Shown here in pieces: positions 1 through 8,143 of a DNA stretch of 64,000 bases. Every line of letters begins with the position of its first letter. Within the stretch, counting starts at the first letter, position 1. The notes beneath the pieces are model-generated. The model searched no databases. It was not told the origin of the DNA and saw only the letters and a program-made list of their open reading frames with translations. The DNA lies in assembly GCF_004335015.1 (NCBI RefSeq), contig NZ_RQRU01000001.1, forward strand, positions 682,001 to 746,000, in the 5' to 3' direction. Origin of the DNA: Psychrobacter pygoscelis (lineage in GTDB: Bacteria; Pseudomonadota; Gammaproteobacteria; Pseudomonadales; Moraxellaceae). A program made the position numbers and the translations under genes.

Positions 1-1
1 T

Positions 2-292
2 TTGGTAGAAGAGTTTCGACCTATAGTCGATCGCTTTGTCCTCTCCTTAATCAATAAGAGGCAATTAAGTAAGTCTGACTTCAAAACAGAAGAAAACGGT
101 GCCGTTTGGCTCAAAGACGACGCACGGCAGACTTTTTTTAAGGCATGGCACGATCGCAAGCAACAGACCATCTATCATGACTGGTTTGAAGAGACCGTCC
201 CTTTTGGACTACTGCCACACCTACAAGCGACCATTATGGCACGTCATATTCGAGGGGATATAGATGCCTATATTCCTTTTTTGTGGAAATAG
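2..292 (+). CDS. cas1: Cas1 (type I-C), C-terminal fragment cut by window edge
   Basis: The reading frame is open from the window edge and gives the last ~96 residues of the CRISPR integrase Cas1, the metal-dependent endonuclease that inserts new spacers together with Cas2. The visible start (VEEFRP, then the DRFVLSLINKRQ stretch) matches the conserved C-terminal helical part of Cas1. The end (IRGDIDAYIPFLWK) is the usual tail of subtype I-C Cas1. The gene begins outside the window, so the TTG at base 2 is not a start. The I-C assignment is supported by cas2 53 bp downstream and by the repeat of the following array. Only the end of the locus is visible; cas3, cas5, cas8c, cas7 and cas4 would be expected to the left. 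Confidence 0.9.
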   Translation: MVEEFRPIVDRFVLSLINKRQLSKSDFKTEENGAVWLKDDARQTFFKAWHDRKQQTIYHDWFEETVPFGLLPHLQATIMARHIRGDIDAYIPFLWK

Positions 293-344
293 AAATCCTA
301 TAAATAAAGCCAGCTTCTCATTATAAATGTTAAGGACTTACTCT

Positions 345-635
345 ATGATGATACTTGTCACCTATGACATCAGTACTGCTGACTCAAAAGGTGCAGCACG
401 ATTACGTCATGTCGCTAAGAACTGCTTAAACTATGGACAACGGGTACAGTACTCAGTGTTCGAGATTGAAGTCAATCCAGCACAATGGACAATGCTTAAA
501 GCGACGCTAGAAGATATTATTGACCCAGATGTCGATAGCTTACGCTACTATTATCTGGGTAAGAATTGGCAGCACAAAGTCGAGCATATTGGGGCAAAAC
601 CTGTGTTAGACTTAAACGATGTTCTGCTATTCTAA
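345..635 (+). CDS. cas2: Cas2 (type I-C)
   Basis: A protein of 96 aa beginning MMILVTYDIST, the canonical first beta strand of Cas2 with its conserved aspartate. Cas2 is the small ferredoxin-fold dimer that bridges two Cas1 dimers in the spacer-integration complex. The ATG at 345 was chosen over one 18 bp upstream because an AAGGA sequence (332-336) lies about 8 bases before it and because 96-97 aa is the usual I-C length. The C-terminal beta strand (KPVLDLNDVLLF) is complete. It follows cas1 closely in the same direction and is followed by the array leader, the standard cas1-cas2-array order. No damage is seen. Confidence 0.93.
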   Translation: MMILVTYDISTADSKGAARLRHVAKNCLNYGQRVQYSVFEIEVNPAQWTMLKATLEDIIDPDVDSLRYYYLGKNWQHKVEHIGAKPVLDLNDVLLF

Positions 636-882
636 GTAGATAGGAACTCGTTTAAGCGTTGAATCGACTGTTATAAGGTCAATGAGAACCTATAGCGTAC
701 ATAAAATCCCTAGGGGATTCGCAAAAGGTTTGCTATGCCATTTAACTTATTGATTATATTCGATTTTTTGTTTTTTAATAAAAATCTAGTGAGCGCTTTG
801 CTTGCTAGATTTGCTTATGGTTTAGACGTTCGCATAATCCAAAGTTTAATCTTAACTTTATTAATGACTTAGACCATAGGCT
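636..882 (+). promoter_or_regulatory. CRISPR leader region
   Basis: AT-rich non-coding stretch between cas2 and the first repeat, with A/T runs around 755-785. By position and composition it is the leader, which would carry the array promoter and the integration-side signals. No individual box can be assigned by eye. Confidence 0.6.
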
Positions 883-1300
883 GTCGCACCCATCACGGGT
901 GCGTGGATTGAAACTTTAGTTTTAGCTGACATAGTCAGGTTTCCTTTTGTCGCACCCATCACGGGTGCGTGGATTGAAACTTGCTCTGTCTCAACTCCGC
1001 ATAGTAGGGACAGGTCGCACCCATCACGGGTGCGTGGATTGAAACTTCAACAGCCAGCGCCATATCATCAAAACCAAAAGTCGCACCCATCACGGGTGCG
1101 TGGATTGAAACGGGTCAAATTCAGGTGATTCAAATTCAGAACTAGTCGCACCCATCACGGGTGCGTGGATTGAAACACACTCCGCACAGTGTATTGTAAA
1201 TAAGTTATGGTCGCACCCATCACGGGTGCGTGGATTGAAACTTACACACTTGATTACCAATCAATGCAAAACTATGGTCGCACCCATCACGGGTGCGTGG
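883..1300 (+). CRISPR. Type I-C CRISPR array: 6 intact repeats plus a truncated 7th, 6 spacers
   Basis: Six identical 32-bp repeats start at 883, 949, 1014, 1080, 1145 and 1210. Each begins GTCGCACCCATC and ends GTGGATTGAAAC, with the internal palindrome GCACCC...GGGTGC typical of subtype I-C. The six spacers are 34, 33, 34, 33, 33 and 35 bp (915-948, 981-1013, 1046-1079, 1112-1144, 1177-1209, 1242-1276). A seventh repeat starts at 1277 but only its first 24 bp survive; at base 1301 it runs into a 170-bp palindromic element, so the ATTGAAAC tail is lost. The array is oriented away from cas1-cas2 and transcribed on the plus strand. Spacer targets cannot be judged without a search. Confidence 0.97.
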
Positions 1301-1670
1301 TGAGCGCCGTTAAGAAAAGGTCTGGGAGACCTTTTTAGGCAGCGCAAGACGTAGCGATAGCGGAGTGAGAAACATTTAAACTCCCCCTAATGTTAATGTC
1401 GCCAATCAAGCATAGCTTGATTCTTGCGAAGCGAATAATGTCCCCCAGACATTATTTTTATCGCTTCTCACCATCACGGGTGCGTGGTGAGCGCCGTTAA
1501 GAAAAGGTCTGGGAGACCTTTTTAGGCAGCGCAAGACGTAGCGATAGTGGAGTGAGAAACATTTACCCCCCCCCTAATGTTAATGTCGCCAATCAAGCAC
1601 AGCTTGATTCTTGCGAAGCGAATAATGTCCCCCAGACATTATTTTTATCGCTTCTCACATCACGGGTGCG
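1284..1670 (+). repeat. Tandem pair of 170-bp palindromic (MITE-like) elements inside a CRISPR repeat
   Basis: Two near-identical 170-bp units lie at 1301-1470 and 1488-1657. Each begins TGAGCGCCGTTAAG and ends ATCGCTTCTCA. Each contains three hairpins: AAGGTCT/AGACCTT, AATCAAGC/GCTTGATT, and GAAGCGA..AATGTC/GACATT..TCGCTTC. Before each unit stands the same 17 bp of CRISPR repeat (1284-1300 and 1471-1487, CCATCACGGGTGCGTGG). After the second unit a 13-bp piece of it remains (1658-1670). The arrangement is therefore a 187-bp direct tandem repeat, or two insertions at the same point. No coding capacity was seen. The units differ at a few bases, notably a C run (1565-1574). The hairpin-rich, TGAG/CTCA-ended structure suggests a non-autonomous mobile or REP-like element, but its family is unknown to me. 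Confidence 0.8.
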
Positions 1671-1915
1671 CTATTGTTGTGACTCTTCCTATGATCAAGC
1701 TAAAACAATGCGGATACAAGGAGTTTGAGCGCAAACCAAACGTTAGTAGGGCTAGTGAGGGTGAACTGTATCGCTTTTATTGTGGGCAAACTATGTTGAC
1801 TATTCACCAACCTCTAGCACTTCTTGTATCGGGCAAGTCAAAACGACTAAAACGATAGCCTCGACGATTTAGGTTAAGCACAGCTTCTCCTTTTATTCTT
1901 TCCTAATGTCTATAG
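1671..1915 (+). other. Unresolved sequence beyond the broken array, possible decayed coding remnant
   Basis: No intact gene. One frame is open through 1858, but its start lies inside the second palindromic element, so a real protein is unlikely. In another frame a short stretch reads DSSYDQAKTMRIQGV before a stop, faintly like the D..YD..R segment of some transposases. That resemblance is weak and I would not name a family. The segment joins abruptly to the truncated CRISPR repeat at 1670/1671. Confidence 0.3.
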
Positions 1916-2149
1916 TCAATCCATTTTTGATTTGATACAAAGTCGCTGAAATAAATTTACGCCCGTCTCAGTCATACCCTCGCTTCTAGCCAATAAATTT
2001 ATCCCAACTACTGTTTTATGTAATTGTTTTACATAGAGTTGTCCATATCCCACCCTACCGCGGCCCATCTCGATTTTAAACAACTTATCACTAGGCTTGG
2101 AATCAATAGTGCCAACTGCTTTATCGATTGAATGATAGTTTCCACCCAT
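1916..2149 (-). CDS. Small hypothetical protein, 77 aa
   Basis: A minus-strand frame of 77 codons with an ATG (2147-2149) and a purine-rich stretch containing GGAG about 15-20 bases upstream. The product is basic, with no signal peptide, membrane segment or motif I recognise. It lies alone between the broken CRISPR array and a non-coding region. It may be a small accessory gene, a remnant, or a chance frame. I do not recognise a family. Confidence 0.25.
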   Translation of the reverse strand: MGGNYHSIDKAVGTIDSKPSDKLFKIEMGRGRVGYGQLYVKQLHKTVVGINLLARSEGMTETGVNLFQRLCIKSKMD

Positions 2150-2754
2150 ACTACCAAACAGTTCTCCTGCCTTCCTTTCTTACTTCCTGCCCTTTAACTG
2201 CACGCTAATAGCTCAAAGTTAATGGGTGTTACTGAACACTCTAATGACCTCTCTGATACTAGCACGGCACACTACCATCATATTTTAACCGACAATTTTT
2301 CATTATTATTAGTTAAATTATAATTTTTATCGACTATAATCGGTCTTTTATCAAGTTATGTTAGCAATCTAATACTAGAAAATGCTACAGTTATCTCATT
2401 GAAAGCCAATTTTTGTTTGGTTTAACTGTAAACTTATTAATTTTAGCGATTAATAAACATCAATTCACAGGCATTTCTTCTAATCGATATTTCTAACAGA
2501 CAACTTCATAGTTTAATTATAGACATAAGTTTATATTTAAACTAAGAGCTTTTTATTTTAAAAAACAAATATTTATCAATCTAAGCTATTAACTCAGTTG
2601 CTTAGCTCGTCACACTGACTCCTCGTACAGAGCTTTGTAGCTAAAGATAATTTAAGAATGGCTAAACAATTTAATTGAAAATAGATTTAATCATTCTGGC
2701 AGAGATACCGCTGTACCGACGGTATTGTTGTGAACTTATCATCATAGGTGTGTT
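2150..2754. other. AT-rich intergenic region without recognisable gene
   Basis: About 600 bp, strongly AT-rich between 2280 and 2600, with no credible open frame on either strand. The last ~100 bp must carry the promoter of the lipoprotein gene at 2755. No specific operator was recognised. Confidence 0.5.
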
Positions 2755-3312
2755 ATGAAACTCATTACTGGAATAAAGCTGGGAATATTATGCACTTGCA
2801 TGGTGTTAGTGGGCTGCGCCGCCGCCAAGATAACCGCAAAAGGCGATATGAGGCGTGTCAACAATATCATTTGGCAGCAGCAGGTCGATGTGCGTGCAGA
2901 CGAGCTGCTAGCACAAAAAGTTCCGGACAATATGACTAGACTTGTCTTTATGCGTAAGTTAGATGCTGATGATGAGCAATCACGAGCCAATATAGCAATT
3001 AATGATCGCTTCCAAGTCAGCCTTCATCCCGGTAACTATACCCAAGTGTATTCTTGTGTGGGAATGAACAATATTAGTGTAGTAAGAACAGGTCTTAAGA
3101 CCAATGATTTACTCATGAAGCTTAAGCCATTCGAGCTACAAGGGGGTCAGACCTATTATTTTGATGTGAACGTCGATGAGAATAATCAAAGCGCTGTTCA
3201 GCTTATCGAGACAGCTACGGCCCTACCCGCACTACGTAATAAACGCTATCAGAGCCATCAAATCAGCCGAGTCGTTACGGACAACTGTCCACCCGCTCCT
3301 ATATCGAGATGA
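2755..3312 (+). CDS. Exported lipoprotein, N-terminal partner of an OmpA-type gene
   Basis: 185-aa protein with a clear lipoprotein signal: a short basic start (MKLITGIK), a hydrophobic core and the lipobox LVGC with Cys21 as the lipidated residue. The mature part is a beta-rich domain without catalytic motif. Its stop codon overlaps the start of the next frame (ATGA at 3309), and that frame encodes a decayed OmpA-like peptidoglycan-binding domain. The two may once have formed one two-domain protein or a coupled pair. The 1395-aa adhesin follows at 3719. In Acinetobacter and relatives, OmpA-family lipoproteins accompany type I-secreted BapA-like adhesins, so a role in adhesin export or anchoring is plausible but not shown. 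Confidence 0.75.
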   Translation: MKLITGIKLGILCTCMVLVGCAAAKITAKGDMRRVNNIIWQQQVDVRADELLAQKVPDNMTRLVFMRKLDADDEQSRANIAINDRFQVSLHPGNYTQVYSCVGMNNISVVRTGLKTNDLLMKLKPFELQGGQTYYFDVNVDENNQSAVQLIETATALPALRNKRYQSHQISRVVTDNCPPAPISR

Positions 3313-3650
3313 CTCTTATTCCTGTTGATGAGCCAGTAGCTGAGCCTGTATCTATCCCCATACTGGAGGAGAACGTTAGGACCCAGCTTAAGGCTTTATT
3401 CGATACCGACAAAGCCCTCGTAAAACCACAATACTTCAGTGAAATCTCTGAGAGAGCCGACTTTATGAAGAAGTAGGGTAACACCACGGCCCTCAGCGAG
3501 GACCATAGCGATAGCCGAGCAAGCGATGATGGCAATATGGCGCTCTCGCAAAAATGTGCCCAAGCTGTTGAGCGATTACTTGTGGATTCCTATGGCATAG
3601 CAGCTGAGCGCCTTAAATCAATAGCCTACGACGGTGTCGTCATTTATTAA
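3309..3650 (+). pseudogene. OmpA-like C-terminal domain, broken by an in-frame stop
   Basis: A 113-codon frame starts with ATG at 3309, overlapping the lipoprotein stop. It reads through the OmpA family pattern: LFDTDKA, then the ADFMKK helix, a TAG at 3474-3476 where a tyrosine is usual, then GNTTA..EDHSDSRASDDGNMALSQKCAQAV and a final AERLKSIAYDG. The family normally has a GHTDSRGSD-type motif that binds diaminopimelate of peptidoglycan. Here it is EDHSDSRASD, so substitutions go beyond the stop codon. The TAG splits it into 55 and 57 codons. The rest of the frame is intact, so inactivation is probably recent, or stop readthrough occurs. Clear OmpA-family homology, probably non-functional. 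Confidence 0.85.
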
Positions 3651-3718
3651 CGACCATTTAGCCGGCGACTTATTAATACGATAACGATAGATATTAAGCC
3701 AAATTAGAAGGTGTGGAT

Positions 3719-6700
3719 ATGAAAACTATTATAGTAAAAACGCATAAGGCCAGCGACATCACTAATGAGCAAAGTGTGGTCACTCAAGATGGTGTTGCCA
3801 CTGTCATTCAGGCCGTGGACGATGCCAATTATGAATTTCTCGATGTCTCCATTGGTCATGGACCAAACCATATTATTAGCAAACGTGTCGATACAGACTT
3901 ACATATCTCATTTGAGCGTGAAGGGGAAGATAGCGACCTTATCATTGAAAATTTTTATGATGAGGATGGCAAGGCGGTCAGTAGCAGCGCCCTAGTCGGT
4001 ATCGCAGAAGATGGGCAGTATTATTACTATATTCCTGATACTGGAGAGGTGTACGATTTTGTTACTCAGCTCGAGGATGGCGCAGTAGAGGGTCAAGCCT
4101 TAGGTGGTGAAGATTATGCAACGCCTTGGTGGTTAGCAGCTCTACCATTAGTGGGACTGACCGGACTCGTGCCGCTTTTGCTAAAGGATGACGACGACGA
4201 TAGTCCAGCGCCAAATAGTATCGAGCTGACCGCACCGACCGTGGTCATTACCGAAGATACGGATAATGATGGTGTTATCACCAATGATGAGCTAGACGGT
4301 ACTGTTGGCGTCTCAATCACAGTACCAGATAACGCTCGTCCCGGCGATACGCTAGTGATTACGGGGAGTGATGGAACTATAGAAGAGCTTGCGATTACTA
4401 ACGATATTATCGCTGATGGCGTTACCAGAGAGTACCCTGCCCCAAGCGATGGTCAGACTATTGTAGTAGAGGCTGTGATTAAAAACACCGATGGCAAGCA
4501 GTCACCGACCAGTAGTGATACGGCGCTCATCGATACCACCCCACCCGTGGTCGACATCAGCGCCCCAGACGACGAAGCTGTAGAAGGTATCGATGACACG
4601 TTGGTTTTTATGCTCTCTCAAGACAACCTCAGCACCTTTGATACCACCGTTCAAGTTCAGGTGGGTGAATCCAGTACGGTCTTGGCAGCTGATATCGCAA
4701 CCATCAGCTATACCAATGCGGCCGGCAAAGCCATAAGACTAACCGAACCAGCAGATATTCAGAACTTCCTTGATAATGGCGATAGCCTGACCATTCCTGC
4801 AGGTAGTAAAGCGGCATCACCCATTACCGTCACCATCATAGATGATGATGTTTACGAGCGCTCAGAAAGTTTAATGCTAGAGATCGATACTGCGCAAAAT
4901 GCTAGCGTCGGAATTGATAGTGCCACCGGTGTGGTTAGAGACGAAGATGATGAGACGCCACCGACGCTATCCATAGATAACGTGATGATGAATGAGCAAG
5001 ATGGCACTATGACATTTACTATTTCGGTAGAAGGCACGACCTCGCAAGATATTAGCGTCAGCTATGCCACAAGCGGCGTTAGAGCAGTCTCACCAGTAGA
5101 CTATACCGCTCAATCTGACGTCCTCACGATACCAACGGGTACTACCTCAACTACAGTCACAGTACCCATAACAAATGATGAGGTTTGGGAACCTACCGAG
5201 ACATTCAAAGTGACGCTAAGCAACGCTATTAACGCCACCATTGCTGACGATACTGGTATCGGTACTATTATTAACGATGACATAACTGCAATAGATGACA
5301 CCACAAGCGCAGTAGAAGGTGGCGGCGCAGACAATACAGAAGGCTCAAACACAGCTTCGGGAAATGTCCTTAGTAATGATATTCCGAGCGCAGCTAACGC
5401 TTCGGTGACAAGCATTAGCGACGGTGTTAATGAAGGTACACTCGGCTCAAAGCTCGTCGGCAAGTATGGAGCATTGATACTAAATGCAGATGGCAGCTTT
5501 ACTTATGAGGTAGACGATACGAAGTCAGCTGTCCAGCAACTCAATGAGGGCGACACACTCACAGAGAGTTTCCACTACACTATGAGTGACGGCACTTTAA
5601 GTGATACTGCTTTGTTAAATATCACTATTAATGGCAATAACGATACCTTAGTAGATCTGGCAGCCACCTCGGTTCGCGTCTCAGAAGAAGGTCTGGCAGA
5701 CGGTATTACTGACAATATCGGTGATACGGATACAACCGACAGTCCGACTGCTAGTGGAATGATTACTTTTACTGATATCGATACGTCAAGTGCTGCTGAC
5801 GATATCGATTTTGAGTTAACGGGACCAAGCGATATTAAAGTTCAAGGTAATGAGGTAACTTGGAGCTGGGATAATGCAACCGACATCCTAACTGGTCAAG
5901 CCATTATCGAGGGCGACACCCCTACTGAGATCATGACCATAAAGGTGAATACTGTCACTGCTGATGGCTCGGACTATACTGCCACTTATGATACGACTTT
6001 ACTACACGCAATCGATCATCCAATAAACAGTGCTGAAAACAATCTTGCACTACAATTTGAGGCTACAGTCAATGAAGTTAATGAAGACCACGAAGTCAAT
6101 AACACATCGACGACTAGCTTTACCGTAACTGTAGAAGATGACCGTCCGGTGGTCGCTGAAAAAACTGTAGAAATACCCCTTGGTCCTGTCAATACCAATG
6201 TTATGGTGCTATTGGATAGCTCAGGCAGTATGAATAATGACGCTGGTATTGATAATCTTGGTACGACTCGCTTTGACGTTGCCAAAGTCGCTATCAATAA
6301 TCTGATTGATGGGTTTAGTGAGGTGGGCAACCTACGTATTCAAATTCTAGAGACAGTCGCCGATAGTGTAGGTCAGGATACTTGGCTAACCCCAGAAGAA
6401 GCAAAGATTTATATTGAGAAATTAACATTAACTAACGGCACCAACTACGATGGATTACTAAACTCAGCCATAGATGCCTTTGCTAAGCCTGGTGCACTTA
6501 CTGATGCGCAAAACTATGCTTACATGCTGTCTGATGGAGTACCTACATTTGGATTAGGTAAGGACAGTACGCTAACAGGTGAGCTAAATGGTGATGGTAA
6601 TACTGGCGGTCTTGAGAGCGGCGATGAAGGTATTCAAGCAGCAGAAGAGGCGATCTGGACAGACTTCTTAACCGAGAATAAAATTAAATCCTATGCCTTT

Positions 6701-7906
6701 GCTATGGGTTCAGAGGTGACCACTAATGAGCTTATGCCAATCTCTTATGATGGTCAGCTAGCAGCGGATAACGACAATGAACTGGCCTTGGTAGTCACGG
6801 AGTTTGACCAACTTAATGACGTATTACTAAGTGCTTTACCTGAATATGCAGGGACAGGCAACCTAGTCAGTGGTGACGTATTAAACTCTCAAACAGGCTA
6901 TGGCGCTGATGGTGGTCATATCACTAGCATTACCGTAGACGATACTGTTTATAAATATCACCAAACTAACAATAGCATCTCTACCATAGGTGAGGACCGC
7001 TCAAGCTTTGAAGCGGCTACAACCACCATCTCGATTGATACTGTCGCAGGTGGCGCGATGATGCTAAATTTTGAGACTGGTCAGTACAACTACCAATCTA
7101 CTGCGACTATCAAGGGCTATCAAGAGACTATAAACTTCACAGTAATTGATAATGATGGGGACACCAGCTCCGCTGAGCAGACCTTCAATATCTACCACTT
7201 AAACCCAATGGCCGATCACATTATTACCAATGAGTCATCACCTTCTATCGATATAGATCAGGCCGTGTTACTTGCCAACGATAACCTAGCTACGACCACT
7301 ACAGTAAGTGAAGGCAGTAATGCTGACGGCGGCACAGTCAGCGGTAATGACCCTTTTGTCTTTGAGTTTGACGCCAATAGCCCGTCGCAAGGGTCGTTTG
7401 AATATGCCTTATCTGATGGTATTAGATCTGAAACGACAAATGTTAATATTATTGTCGAAGACAGTAATGTACTGTCGGGAACCATCTTGGCCGATACCTT
7501 AATAGACCGAGCTGGAGAAAACGATACTCTTGAAGGGCTGTCAGGTAATGATGTCTTGCAAGGCAGATCTGGAAACGACTCACTCAATGGCGGGGATGGT
7601 AATGATACTTTCATCTGGACAGCAGACGATAAAGGAGAGATTGGCTCACCAGATACCGATACTATCAGCGACTTCGCTTCAGGAAATAATCTGCTTCATC
7701 TGCATGACTTGTTGCAAGGCGAGACTATCGGTAATGTCGAAAGTATGGAGAATTACGTCAGTTGGGAGGCTAATACCAGCACTTTACATATCAGCTCAAC
7801 TGGCGGCTACGCAAATGGCTATGCTGATACACAAACTGATTTAAATATCGTATTAAACGGCTATTCAGGCGATGTGAATGCGTTAATTGATAGTTATATT
7901 ATCTAA
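3719..7906 (+). CDS. Large BapA/RTX-type adhesin with von Willebrand A domain, type I secreted
   Basis: A 1395-aa surface protein. The ATG at 3719 is preferred to a GTG 6 bp upstream because AAGG (3707-3711) is well spaced. Order: a BapA prefix-like N-terminus (about 1-134); a hydrophobic stretch (about 135-157, WWLAALPLVGLTGLVPLLL) followed by five aspartates; an Ig-like module; two Calx-beta-like modules; cadherin/VCBS-like modules; a von Willebrand A domain with the metal-binding DSSGSM motif at Asp833; further VCBS-like sequence; RTX nonapeptides (about 1271-1300, GNDVLQG..GNDSLNGGDGNDTF); and a C-terminal type I secretion tail (ISDFASGNN). Composition is acidic and rich in D, T, S and N, as expected for calcium-stabilised adhesins. 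Its secretion genes (ABC transporter, membrane-fusion protein, TolC-like protein) are not in this window. Likely function: surface attachment and biofilm formation. Confidence 0.88.
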   Translation: MKTIIVKTHKASDITNEQSVVTQDGVATVIQAVDDANYEFLDVSIGHGPNHIISKRVDTDLHISFEREGEDSDLIIENFYDEDGKAVSSSALVGIAEDGQYYYYIPDTGEVYDFVTQLEDGAVEGQALGGEDYATPWWLAALPLVGLTGLVPLLLKDDDDDSPAPNSIELTAPTVVITEDTDNDGVITNDELDGTVGVSITVPDNARPGDTLVITGSDGTIEELAITNDIIADGVTREYPAPSDGQTIVVEAVIKNTDGKQSPTSSDTALIDTTPPVVDISAPDDEAVEGIDDTLVFMLSQDNLSTFDTTVQVQVGESSTVLAADIATISYTNAAGKAIRLTEPADIQNFLDNGDSLTIPAGSKAASPITVTIIDDDVYERSESLMLEIDTAQNASVGIDSATGVVRDEDDETPPTLSIDNVMMNEQDGTMTFTISVEGTTSQDISVSYATSGVRAVSPVDYTAQSDVLTIPTGTTSTTVTVPITNDEVWEPTETFKVTLSNAINATIADDTGIGTIINDDITAIDDTTSAVEGGGADNTEGSNTASGNVLSNDIPSAANASVTSISDGVNEGTLGSKLVGKYGALILNADGSFTYEVDDTKSAVQQLNEGDTLTESFHYTMSDGTLSDTALLNITINGNNDTLVDLAATSVRVSEEGLADGITDNIGDTDTTDSPTASGMITFTDIDTSSAADDIDFELTGPSDIKVQGNEVTWSWDNATDILTGQAIIEGDTPTEIMTIKVNTVTADGSDYTATYDTTLLHAIDHPINSAENNLALQFEATVNEVNEDHEVNNTSTTSFTVTVEDDRPVVAEKTVEIPLGPVNTNVMVLLDSSGSMNNDAGIDNLGTTRFDVAKVAINNLIDGFSEVGNLRIQILETVADSVGQDTWLTPEEAKIYIEKLTLTNGTNYDGLLNSAIDAFAKPGALTDAQNYAYMLSDGVPTFGLGKDSTLTGELNGDGNTGGLESGDEGIQAAEEAIWTDFLTENKIKSYAFAMGSEVTTNELMPISYDGQLAADNDNELALVVTEFDQLNDVLLSALPEYAGTGNLVSGDVLNSQTGYGADGGHITSITVDDTVYKYHQTNNSISTIGEDRSSFEAATTTISIDTVAGGAMMLNFETGQYNYQSTATIKGYQETINFTVIDNDGDTSSAEQTFNIYHLNPMADHIITNESSPSIDIDQAVLLANDNLATTTTVSEGSNADGGTVSGNDPFVFEFDANSPSQGSFEYALSDGIRSETTNVNIIVEDSNVLSGTILADTLIDRAGENDTLEGLSGNDVLQGRSGNDSLNGGDGNDTFIWTADDKGEIGSPDTDTISDFASGNNLLHLHDLLQGETIGNVESMENYVSWEANTSTLHISSTGGYANGYADTQTDLNIVLNGYSGDVNALIDSYII

Positions 7907-7946
7907 CTAAGCGGTAGTTATTTAAGTCAAGTTGCCTTTTTACATT

Positions 7947-8036
7947 GTTTCATTCGAGCTTTGTTTCATTCGAGCTTTGTTTCATTCGAGCTTTGTTTCA
8001 TTCGAACATTGTTTCATTCGAACATTGTTTCATTCG
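7947..8036 (+). repeat. 16-bp tandem repeat, 5.6 copies
   Basis: Units start at 7947, 7963, 7979, 7995, 8011 and 8027 (partial). The first three read GTTTCATTCGAGCTTT and the next two GTTTCATTCGAACATT. The last stops after GTTTCATTCG. It lies between the adhesin stop codon and a terminator hairpin, so it would be transcribed as part of the adhesin 3' UTR. Function unknown; probably replication slippage. Confidence 0.9.
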
Positions 8037-8043
8037 CTACCGA

Positions 8044-8073
8044 GCCAGAAGCATAAGGTTTCTGGCCTTTTTT
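8044..8073 (+). terminator. Rho-independent terminator of the adhesin gene
   Basis: Stem GCCAGAA (8044-8050) pairs with TTCTGGC (8060-8066) around a 9-nt loop and is followed by CTTTTTT. It sits 137 bp after the adhesin stop, on the plus strand. Confidence 0.8.
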
Positions 8074-8143
8074 ATGGACGCGTTTGCAAAATTTCAGTAT
8101 AAGCGTAAATCTAACTTATGTGCTTTTAATAACTTCTATCAGC

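Noticed and set aside
1577..1858. 93-codon frame across the second palindromic element and the following DNA
   Set aside because: Its first half is the non-coding hairpin element; no protein family recognised in the remainder.
4114..7614. Several minus-strand and shifted open frames within the adhesin gene
   Set aside because: They lie wholly inside the 1395-aa frame, which has consistent domain structure; these are by-products of its low-complexity composition.
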